From Xiphydria camelus (taxonomy: Eukaryota; Arthropoda; Insecta; Hymenoptera; Xiphydriidae): 64,000 nt of DNA. Location: the NCBI GenBank assembly GCA_963678675.1, contig OY783196.1:20082138-20146137 (forward strand), read 5' to 3'. The notes beneath the pieces were generated by a model, which saw nothing but the letters and a program-made list of their open reading frames with translations, did not search any database and had not been told where the DNA came from. Both the position numbers and the translations under genes were made by a program. Each line of letters begins with the position of its first letter. Positions within the stretch are counted from its first letter, which is position 1. Shown here one piece after another: positions 13,301 through 25,600 of the stretch.

Positions 13301-16300
13301 GCATAATTCTTCCTTTAATATGTGGAGGGGGGTGTCCCATTACCGTTAAGTAACAAAAGTGATGCTTATCATGAATTTCGTAATTTGGACTTTTGGCCAG
13401 GTTTTCGAGTCAAATACCCCACTGTGCGACGTTTCCGATGCGACAGAATTTCACGGTCGTCTTCGGGGGGATCGACGGACGGTCTCTATTCTTTCGTCGG
13501 TCGATCGCTTCCGACTATATGTTAAAACGTACCGGCGTCGACTGCTAGTCCCCATTTCGCTTTTATCGCGTTTCTTTGTAGCGTCGTAAGCCGATTCGTC
13601 GTAGCTTTCCCGTGTTTCTCCGGTGGACTGTAAAATTCCTGCATCGTGCCGCGCAACTTTACGAGAACACTCGACTCGATCTAGTTCGATTAGTATTTAT
13701 ATATTTTTTTCTCATCTGCTGTGAAACGGTCCCTCCTCTCGAGGGAGCACTTTCCCTCCGGCCGATGATATTAATTTTCGAAGAGCTCGCGCATCGGAGG
13801 TCCATTCTACGATTTATCGTCGCTTCTTGATATTTCTAATCTCGTTTACGGTATTTCACCTTGAGATTTTTTGCGAGAAGGCATCTTCTACTTTAGATTC
13901 TATGAGATGGCAAAAGTGTCGTTCTCGTAAGTACATAATTTTTCACATTTTTTTTTTGCACCGCGCTCTCTGCGTCACACGCGGAATATTTTATTTAACC
14001 TGATAGCGTGGCATTATTAAATTCCGAGTGAACATTTCTGACATAGCATGCTTATATGTATATACAAAATGTCAAAGCATAATTTTCTCGTAGCCGCCAA
14101 TTATCGCTAAAAGCTCGGTCGCTTCCCTCGCGTTTTCGACGAACTTTTGACGTTACTATTTACCGCTCTAAAGTTTCAAGCTATTACACGTTATTGTATC
14201 GAGTGTGTGCTGAGCTTGTGGCGGTACGGGGGGAGGCGGAGCAACTTTTCCGCTATCAGTTTCATATCAAATAATACCACGATTAGAAAAACGCGTGAAG
14301 CTCGTACAACTTTGTAATGTTTCGACAATACGTTTTGGATATTCTCGGTAGTTCTTGCGAAGTTTCAGTCAATACTTTGATTCGACTTATCGACGGCGAA
14401 ATATCGTATGGTGTTGATTGCATTTCTTCGATAATAATCACTTTCTCTTCGATTTCTCTTCTCCTATTTACTCCCTACACTGAGAAAAATAATTGCTAGT
14501 ATCAAAAAAATATCTCTTGAGTCAAGAACATGTGATCTTACAAATATTTAATAACATAAATTCTTGGTCGAAGTATATATATTCTTAATTCAAGATTGCC
14601 TTTGTCGGAGCAAGATATTTTTTCTCTACGACAAAAAGTATTACTAGACCCTATCAAATATTTTCTTGCACGAAGAAAACCATGGCTTGATCAGGGAATT
14701 ATATCACGTTTTTGATTGAAGAAAGCATTTTTTTGGCATCAGCAATATTATTTCTCTCGGTATATACCATTTTCCGTGTATACTGAATTTTCCGATTATG
14801 TGGATTATTGTATTCTGCAACTATAACTTGAAAAGAAACGAAGAGTAATATTATTTTCTCTTCCACAAGTTCGTATTTCTCACAAGTCCTCCCTTCTATT
14901 CCTACATTGAGATGCCGCATCCGTTTCTGGTGATTACCGCGTAAAGTCATCATCGCTGAACGACCTACGTGGGTACATTTTACGGAGTCGTCGGTGGAGC
15001 GAGTTAACGTCGAATTGGGATTTTGTCACGCGAGTCGACGGAGTTTGGGTGCGTACTGCCTCGAAAGAGAGAGAGAGAGAGAGAGATACTCGTATACGGC
15101 GTGCAGGTGAATTGGCCGTTAAAACGTCCCAATATGAAATCCCCGGGGAGGACTTTTAGTACCCGTCATAAATCTCGACGCGAACACATTCGGCTAGATA
15201 CCAAGGCTTTGTGCCCGCATTGCTTACGGCGTTAATCCACGAAAGATCGACGGGGAGGGATCGACGCTCGAATTTTTTGTGACACTCCGAGACGCGTCGA
15301 AACTGGAAATTTTATTTCCGTTTAGGCCGATCGAGCCCGCCGAAGTGTTTTTATATTCTTTTTTTTCGTGACTTTCCATAATTTATTCCCGCGCTATGGC
15401 GGCTGAGAGAAGCCGGAGGAAAATATACGTCAAGAGAGAGAGGAAACGGAGTCTGAGTAGATGTCGCGCGTAAAATTTTAGAACAGTTGGAGGATAATAC
15501 ACGAAGAGGGAGAGCGAAAGTAAATTGGGAGAAGGTACGATTTAATTAGCGAACACTCCTTTCGCCGATCGATCGAGTATTCGATCAACGCGTTGGAACG
15601 ACGTCCGTTCCCGCACACATGTCTCGATTGCATTTACCCGCGCAGGGAGGTGAGGCTCACCCTCGAAGGTAACCGGAGGACCGTCTGTGCGATTCGCATC
15701 GCAAGTGCGCGCGCGTACCCTCCCTGTACGTTGAAAGGGGTACCTCGTGGTGTCGCCATGGCAACATGCGTATACCCGCGATGCGAAGGCGTGACAAATA
15801 GGGAAGAATAGACAATGATGACGCTCTACCACCTCTCGACTCCACTCTCGACTTGAAGTGAGTCCGTCCGTGCATACAACGCCAACCGCGTGCATGCCTT
15901 GGAGCTGCTCCAGGTTTCGCACCCCCTTTCATCGCGCTCGAACTCTTCGTACGACGACGCAGACGGGGTGTGACTACGTATAGGTAGAAGAACGGCAAGC
16001 GGATTTATAGAAAGCGCGACCGACCGATTTTTCGATTTACGAGAAGTTTCCTATCGGAAAAGTTCTATAACTTTTTAAAATCCGTAGGTATGAAATTGAA
16101 AGAGGATAAAAGAATCGGTGTATAGAATATAAGTATCTAGTTTGCTCGCGTGATAAAAATGAAAAAAGCACGTCGGTCGATCATTTTCAGAGTGAGATTC
16201 GAGGCTGGAAATGTGAGTAATCCTTCGATATTGAAGAATATCGCATGTATACGTAACGAAGTACCTACACGAGTGAATAAATATGAGAACGCAGAAAATG

Positions 16301-19300
16301 GTCCCTTTTTTTTTATTAAGTAAAATTTCTTTTTTGCTAAAATTAAATTCTTCCTCCCCGGAGAATTTTCACCAAGAATGATTAGATTTTCTTTGGTAAT
16401 GCTTACATTTTTTTCATGAGAACCACGTAAAATTGTTAGGAAAATTTAAGCTCCCATTATCGCAGCACGCGAAAGCCTATACAAAGTAAAGCGCAATGGA
16501 GGGCGGCGAGGAAGAAATTCGACGTCGCCGAAACGCGAGTCCCTGCATCCGCTAAGAAATTGTCGAAAGTTCGTCATTCGTATTTTTTTTTGTCTGGGCA
16601 ATCGATTCGCAGTACGCGAGCGAGGGGAAATTTTACGACCACTTGCCATTAAGCTTTCAAGGCGAACGCTTTGAACCTGAACCTCGCGAAGCGGCGCGCG
16701 CCGGCGAAATGGGCGGAAGGAGGGAAAATTGCAAAAAAGCAGAGCCTCGAAACGAACTAAATTGTCGAAAGAAGAATGCCCTTATACGCGGTTCGCTCCG
16801 ATATTCCCGTCGGCCGATGAAAGTAGAGAAGAAAGTGGATTTTAATATCGCTTATTTATTCATGCCCGTAGTCCACCGCTTTTGCCCCTTAAGATTTTCA
16901 TAATAACAGGCTGCAATGGCGCGCGAGCGCGCGGGATCGTATTATTCGCAGCACGATACCGGCATTCCCGTCGTTGCGCCCATATGCAAATGCGAAAACT
17001 TGCCGTATCTCTCCCGCTCAGCTATTTTGACACGGGGGACTCGCTGCATTCAATCGAGAGGAGTCTTTCGGTGAATTTTGGAAAACGCGTGATAACGTTG
17101 AGTGGTAAATGTCGGATTAGTTCTGTCTCTATAGGATATCCGTTTTTTCGGTTTACGATTTGTACGTGTATATGTGAAAATGCGAATCAGCGGAATACGT
17201 GGAACTCTTGATCGTATAACGTGAACGTTTTTGGAATTTTTCATTCCAGTCGCGGTAGGTTCGTTATGATAAACGGCTCGAAGCAAGACGTAAGAAGAAT
17301 CTAGTTTTCAGAAGCGTCGCGCGGGTCGATAAAAAACTCATGGCAGTCTTAATAGGATGAACATTTTTCTTGCTACCAGTGGCTCGTTATTTTTGTATTA
17401 TTATTAAATTGATCAGCATTGAAAGAGGACAAATCTTTAAAATGTCAATTTACATTCATTAGAAATCATATCATTATCACCCGATGTAACTATACATCTG
17501 CTCCCTCAAAACCTCCGTCGCCGAGTACGCGAGGATCGATATAAGAGCGAGAAGGATTTTTGCATCCGCTCTTTATGCCGTTATTTACGACATGCCCTTT
17601 ATTACAATGTATACGCATTTCGGGGAAACTGGAGAACGCAAGTAAAAGGGAGTCATGTAAATTTTCCATTTCGACGGGATTATTTACGATCTCATATCGA
17701 GTTGTTTAATATTTGACGAGTGCTTATTTGAAGAGGGTCCGCGTACTTTTTATGAAAGACCCGGTTAGCTATTTTTAACGAATATGAAGCATAAGGAGCC
17801 ACGGGCGTTCCCGCGTTGAGGTAAAGGGAAAAATGAAAAGTCCGTGTAATTATCCGCGCTATTTTCCTTTAAATAAACGTTCGTTTGAGAAAAGTAAACT
17901 TATCAAACGAAACGTTTATCCCGAAGCTAAAGTGGGATTCAAACTAATTAAGCTGATTCGAAACTTCTGGAATGATGAAAGATACAATATATACCTATCG
18001 ATTTATATGTAGCTAGGATGTGTAGATGGGTAGAAATTATGGTAGATTTACTAGTGAGCTCTTAAAAAGTATAATTTAGATTACCTATATCGAAGTTATG
18101 TAAACTATACGCTTAGAAAAAAACGGGGTACCGCATTTGCTATAATGAAGTTTTATTCTCTGTTTCCTGTTTCGTCCAATGTGTACATCGAGGGAAAGTC
18201 ATGATATAATTTTTCTTACTTCCGATGCCGTCGAAACTTGATCTGCGTTCTCCGGGATGATTTTAGAGGCGCTGTAATTTATACAAGATAATATACAATC
18301 ATACTATATTATACCAACGAGTCATTTTTAAACATTTTGAAAACTATGAGACTTTATAGAAACGTCTACTCGCATGGTCGGCCGGTCCGGCGAGCCCCAC
18401 ATCTAGGCCTCTCACCGCGAGTCATTCCGTATGACGTCACACGCCACGAGTTCACCTCGAGCCAAGCCAAAGCTGGCACACGTGACGTCATACGAGGCAA
18501 GACACGCTCTTCTAATCGTCCTTTCCTTCCCTTATAGCTTTAAACGTAGACGTAGTTTACGTCTTAAAAAATGAATCCTTATTCAGTAAAAAATTGTGCT
18601 CGTATAATTTCATATTCCTTGAATTGTAAATATCTTCAAATTTAAAAGCATACCCGTCCTTGGAACTTATTATAATCGGCTCAGATGTATCTGAGCGGCT
18701 TAAACAACTTCCAAATAACAAAGAGAACCCTCTTTTTCTCTCCCTCCTATCGTACATTGAGTTCATGCACCCCGTAGATATACCTACTTGATCCATCCAC
18801 GTAGGACTTCTGTCTCGGCACGTCGCGTCGCACGTACGACGACGCGAGAGCTGAAAGAGGGAGAGGCCCGGAGGAAAAAGATAAAGCGAATGAGATATAT
18901 GGGGCGCAACGGTCGACCCGGTAAATTTCGTAAAGGCCATCCACCTTCCGCTAGTTAAACGCGGACGGGGACATTCTTCAAGGGAACGTAAGGAGAACTG
19001 GAATTGGATAATTTTTCGTATACACGGTAGTAATAGGTATAGCGTATAGGGGTGGAAGCGAAGGGTGCGGCGATGGGGTGGGAGTGTTACGGATGCAGCC
19101 GGGTGTAACGTAACCAAGTCTGGCGCCGTATTTGTCTCGGCGCAGCTATTTTCCTGCGCCTCCGTCTTTCCCTTATACCCTATAGTCGGATAGCTGCTGC
19201 TGCAGCTCGGTGGTGGTTCCGCGATATCTACATATATATATATATATATAACGTCGCCGTCGTCGAGAATGCGGGACGCTGGCGTGGAAGCAAACATTTC

Positions 19301-19599
19301 CTCAAACAGGATGCCGCTACCGGGTCTCAATTTCTCGCATGACGTGTCGGCTGTTACTCTCGGCTAACGTTCCACGCGGAAGGATCGTCAAGGAGAAAAA
19401 ATCCTCGGCGAATTGCCGGAGGGGCGGGATAGCGCACTGGGAAAAGTAGTTAGTCAGGTTGTCGTGTTATATGGAGTTTCGAGGGAGAAGCTTCAAGTTT
19501 AGCTGGTAACTTGTTTAATCGTAAAATCTAGAGGGAAAAATGTGTGATGATTGGAAGATGGCTCAAATTATATCATTTCTTCTTCCACTTCATTTTTTT

Positions 19600-19636
<37 letters not shown>

Positions 19637-22600
19637 TATATATATATATATAATTTTATTTTATCCAAGTATATGTGCTCTAAAGATTATGCAAAAACTC
19701 CATTTCCTTGCATTTAGTAAACATTTATTTGCTTTACACATATTTTTTCTCAGTGTATACTTCAATCGTATCGTCATTCACGTATCACAAAAGAAACGTC
19801 CGATCGTTTATTGATATTTCCACTTTATCCCACACTCCACCAGTAGAGTCCAATAACGCCAGGGAAGCAAATGCCTTTGCGATACAGAGTATATCACGGC
19901 GTGTGTTTCTCGAATTGTCGATATATAAAAGATCGTCTATCTTTCGGAGTCACTTGGGTCATCGATGAACCAAGTTAAAGAAGGCGTATTGCCCACCTCG
20001 GCAACGCCTGGCATCCAATCCGACCGATCCGAGCTGCAAATCGAAGCCATTGACGGCAACTTCGCGAATAATGCACGTATAGCAGTCGTCCGCTAGTTTT
20101 ATTGCCGGCCGCCGCTGAGCAAGCAGAACTCCATCTTTCACGCAACTTCGAGATTTGATACATGTGCCGTCAGAGCATTTGTTCAATTCCCTCGTACGAC
20201 TCCTTCCTTTCTTCTTTCCTTCCTTCCTTCCTTCCTTCCTTCCTTCCTTCCTTCCTTCCTGCCGCCTCCCCCCCCCCCCCCCCCAATCCCGTCCATCTCT
20301 TTCTCTCGCTCCTCTGCCTAGATCCTATCTGCTCGAGTATTGGACCGCATCGGTACGCAGGTTTATTTTTATTCCGTACGACTCATTCGATTGAACATGA
20401 CTTGTGGTTACAGCTGGCAATATATTTCTGATATTACAGGACCGCATTTCGAGAGACTCGAGAGTCTCCTGTATATATTATATATTCCCTCCGAGCGAAT
20501 CTCTATCTCGTCCGTCTTTTGCCGCGCAGCTCGCGGAACAAAAACAGGAGACTTCGGAAATAATAGCTCGAAGATGGTCGATCGGACGGGGTATCGGCGA
20601 CTCGATAACTCGAGGGTTGCAGCGATTTGGTTCGTTCGGGAGGAAAAAATTGGTCGACGTATAGGTGGTTTATGAAATGTCTTACAATCGTTTTGGAAGA
20701 ATTATATTAGCGTCGCCCTTTTTTTAAACATATGTAGGCTTCTGAATGCCAAAATAATTATATATGGGTAATCCTATGCGTATTTCACGCACACACATAC
20801 ATTTGAAAATGTAATTGGCTTTTATACGGCGTATTATCGCCGTAAATAATTGATGTAGCGCTTTCATATAATACTGCCATGCCGTTGTGCAGTCACACGC
20901 ACCGTTGTATTAATTACGGAATTACGTTGCACCTACGGGGCATTTCAATGTGACGATCGGGAGGTGAATAGATAATAATTAATGCCGCACGGTGACTCTT
21001 TATTAACATATTAAAGTAGGGGTCGACAACAGCAGCAGTGGATATCACACGATCGATCGATCATTTTCCACCGCGGAACGTGCAATGTGTCGCAACTTAA
21101 CGTGTACGTCACTTCCATCATTCATACTTATAAATAACGAACAGCGACAAAGGGTGAATATTACAATCTTGCGTCGTATCACTAATATGACGTACATCAA
21201 TCGAGTTTCCGTCGAATGATCGATCGAGGCCGAATTCTCTCCATATGTAAAGTGAAATTCGATTTTCACCCTATTATGGACTACCGAGGAGAGAAACCGA
21301 GTATCATATCACGCTTGAATTATTTCGACTACTCGCGTGGTGATTCTCAAGCTAGCAGCCGGTGCTATAGAAGTCAGTAGTAACAGCACGACATACGTCC
21401 GTCGCCTTACCGTTCCTCGTGATGCGAAGCTAATAGAAGCCGGAGTTATGGGCGGCAGTAGGTACGGTCAGTCATGCGTCCGCCACCGTGCCGTTCCGTT
21501 CCCGGCAAGGCGGCAGACGTATGACGAACCGATTCTACTGATTGCCAAGTCCAGCTGCTAGTTTCCACGCAAACGTAATGATTTTATTAAGAATAATTGA
21601 AGAACGATCTTTGGCGATATAACACGTGCGCAAAAAAAATATTTGCGCGGTAACAGTCAATCGCAGAAAGTAGAATTGTCCTATCGAGGCAACAATTTGG
21701 AGTGTAAAACCAAAATTCGCACTACGGGAGTCGATGTGTCAGTGTTATCGACGTTGTAAATAAATAGATGAGTTAAAGCCGCGCTTAACTACCGTGATTC
21801 CAAAATGTTGAGCAAGATGGAACTAACGATGTTTGTAGTATTATACATTAATGGATGGGCATTGATGCGGCTAACCTCGGATCGTTTGATTATTCGTGAA
21901 ATTCGTGCAGTACATTGGTCGATGACGAATGAATGCGGTGCGTGTAACGGACAAATAAAAAGCGAACGGGCGTTCGAATAGCAGAGGTAAAGGAACCTGC
22001 GCCATCGTGCCATTCGGAAATATCAGCGAATATCATTAAAGCTGTTGATCCTTCCAATTTTTATTATTAATAATGTAGCAAAAAATGATGGATTACCGCT
22101 CCGCGTAAAATTCGATGCTTTTTTTGCTGAATGTTGGAAATCGCGATATAAAAAAGATAAAACCACGACGAAGTTGTCGCAGCGCAAAGGCACGATTGGG
22201 ATGTATTTTCAGGGAATGCTTATCCGGCCGAAACTCCGCGATAATCGAAGCATTGCTTAACGATGGAGCTAGCCAATATTTTAGCGAAAATTCCGACATT
22301 TTCAAAAGGGAAAAACCGCGCAGTCTCTCGAGTCCATCAGCGAATCAAACCGCCAGACTCGCTCTTCGTACTTATCGCTATATAGATATGGAGCCTCTCT
22401 TTCTCTACTCTCTTTGCTCCTTCTCGTCCTTCCCGCCCACACCACGACTACCGGTTGCCACTCCCTTTGCGTGCCATCTCCGTTATGAATTCAACACGGG
22501 TCGGGGAAGTTGTTCGAGATAATGTAAACAAGCTCGGTATTTAAAGACTGTCGGTCTTCCAACGTGGGAGTTCTTAAAGGCCTCTTCCTTCCGTAGAGGA

Positions 22601-25600
22601 AATGTATAATACTTCCCTCGGTCCGTTATCCTTTCACATGAAGGTGTGATCAGTTGTACGCAGTTCGAGATGTATACATTTGTTTATCTTTCGATTCGGA
22701 AGCGGGAAAGGGGACTTCAACCCTTGATCAACGGTGTGTTTTCACCGAAAAAGGGACGAGATTGCTTCCTAGCGTAATTTAAAATGCGGTTTAACATATG
22801 GGGGCTCGAAATCGTCAGAGCCCGTCCAATGAGATTCGAACGCATCGTCAAGTACGGATATCCAAAAAAAAAGAAAATGGTAGAAAAACGAAACGAAAGC
22901 ACGCGCGGCACCGAGCAATCGCCGCCCCCCTAAAATTCATTCAACCGCTTGAAGCAGCCCTCCCATTATTTCTGTTACAGAGCAAGGGCAGAACACGAGT
23001 AAAAAGAAAACGACTTTCTCGAGGCTGTTGCGGGGGCTGAAAACACACCGGAAAGAGAAACAAGGGCAATCGCAGAGTTCGCCGAGGCACGGTCGTACGA
23101 GGATGGCTGTTCCTCAAAGAGTAAGTACTCGTATACATTAACTACACTAAATTTCGTGCTACGTGTCTTTAAACGCGGATATTCGTTCATAAACGAAGAT
23201 TCGGAAGAAAGAACGATCTAGGCGTCAGGCGTAGCGAATCGAGGCAAGTTGGCAAAGGCATTTCAAGTCAAATATTAATTATCCGATATAAACATTAATT
23301 ACGCTTTGCTTTTATTGACGAGCACTAATCATAATTATCGATACAACGACACACCAAAAAGTGCATCGAGACCGTTTTTTCTCCGTTTCCTTCGGTACAT
23401 ATGCATGGTACTCGAGCGTATGATCGCAGCACTCCCCCAAACGCGTAACACTCGTCGACCCGGTCCCAAAGTTCGGGTCGAACGCGGGGGCGTCATTCAA
23501 TTTGTTTCGTTCACGGTTCGCGCGTATTTCCGCGCAATAAAACGCGCCGTAAATCTATTACTCGTAATTGCACCGCGTAACGGTGTCATCACCGTCGGCA
23601 GAAGTGGACACTAAACGTGGCGTGACCCAAAACCACGAGGCGGTCACTCGAAAAGCGTCATAATTTTCATCGCCACCCGCTTCGAAGCGCTTTTTACGCG
23701 TGAAGCACCGAGCGCCGCGTCGCGTCGCTCCGTGCCCTTTGAGCGTCCGAGGGATTGCGATACGAATTGCGAGACTGAGTGCAAAGGGGATGTTTTATGG
23801 GGGAGTCCCGACGCAGCGAATGTCGCTGCCATCAGAAATGGCGGGCTTTGACGCGCGGCGCCTTTGAAACGTTCCACTTGCGGCTTCGCCGTTCGATGCG
23901 CGTCTCCAATTGACTTCGAGCCAAACGATCGTCGATGTACAAACGCGGTCTTTCGACGATTGCACCGTGGCGCGACGAAACAGCGCCGATTTACGGCTAC
24001 TGTAAAAGCCACAGCCGTACTCACGTACTGTGTGCGTTATACGCGATGCGCCTCTTCGAGAATCATCGTTATTTTGGCTTCGCGGTGCGAGGATCGGCTC
24101 GATTTGGTAACCAAAGTCGACGATCGGCTCTGGTAAATTAAAAGAAAGCGGGAAATATGAAAGATGAAGCCGGCAGATAAACTTCAACGAGCTTATCGCT
24201 GAAGCAACCCGACTGGATTTTTTGTTTCGATAAACAGCAGCAGCCAATAGGCACTCATAGCACCCCTTACGTGTAAAACGATTAATCGTGCGGTCAGACG
24301 CGGGATTACGAATTTCGAGGCCCTGCAGTTTCTTCGAGGAGCTCTACTCCAGAGGGCCCTTAAATCGCATTTACTCTCGCCGACGTGATAACCACTTAAT
24401 GAAGAGTGGCAGCAGCGAGCGGAAGGGGGATGGAACGGCGCACGCTCGCGCCGAGATGAACTGAATTATGCCGAAAGGAACGAATTACGGGGCACCGGCG
24501 AAACTGCGGTTTCGGGGGTGAGAGATTGAGAGAAGGGGGAGAGGGAGAGAGTCGAAGCGACCGGTGGGTACCATCTGAGTCGGTCGACCACCCGCAACGC
24601 CGGGGATAGGTTTCCATTTGACATGCAGATGGGCTTTGATCATCTCGTGTACTTGGTTTCGCCATCACGATTCGCCATATCCTCGCCGGTCCGGTGCGGC
24701 TTTCCGCGTCGGCTACCGTAGCCCGTCCCACGTCGCCGCCGCAGGTTATAATAGGGGTCAGCAGAGTGTACTTATCGCGCCAATGCTCTCCTTTCCTGCG
24801 AGGATCCAGTTATGTGGAATATCGTAACCGCCGGAGACGGGGCAGTGCGTTGCGGTCGTCTCACCGTATTCGTCCTATTTCGACGGTAGCGCTCGACGAC
24901 GGAGTTGCGAAGGAATTTTTGTAGTGGTATACAATTTGCTCGTTGTTCGTACGTGGACTGTGCGAGGAGCGCAAAAAAAAATAAGAAAGTGCGATATTTA
25001 GAGCAAATTCTGTATGGAAAAAAAAAAACAGCAAGTTTTACTGGTTTATCCAGTAGCTCTGAGATTCGAGCTTATTTTCAAGAATTTATACAGAGGAAAC
25101 TGTTATATGTACTGCTTAGAACATTACACACATAAACATATCTTCTCTGTACAAATTCTTGAGGATGAGCTCGAGTCTCAGCGCTACTGGATAAAGCAGT
25201 AAAAATTGCTGTTTTTTTTTCACCGTATGGCGGTATATTTCTTTCAGATATATCGTAAATGCCGCACGATCCTATTAGCGAGGGGGCTAATCGATTCTGG
25301 AGACAAGAAGGAGAAATAATCGGCGTTCAAGGAAAAAGGCCGGGTCGAGCGCTCCAAGGGGAAGCCCCAAGGACTCGAAAAAGGTGGATCGTGTATCTAC
25401 ATTTCTCCTTAACCCTCGAATGGTGGGAATCTCGAGGTGGGGTGCTGCGCGTACGAGGAGAAAGGGCCGTACGGAAAGTGCAAAATACAACAATTATTCT
25501 AGGGAGGAACAGTAAACAGCCCGGCTCTCTGAACATTTCTAAACATAAACAATACGGACCGTTCCCGCTTTATATGCTAATGTTAAAGGCGGGGTGCGTG

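Noticed and set aside
18557..19330. 257-codon minus-strand ORF
   Set aside because: Includes a TA microsatellite read as an alternating Ile-Tyr run, and lacks domain or splice support.
20202..20284. CTTC array as a CRISPR-like repeat
   Set aside because: Simple tetranucleotide microsatellite without spacers, in a eukaryotic intron.
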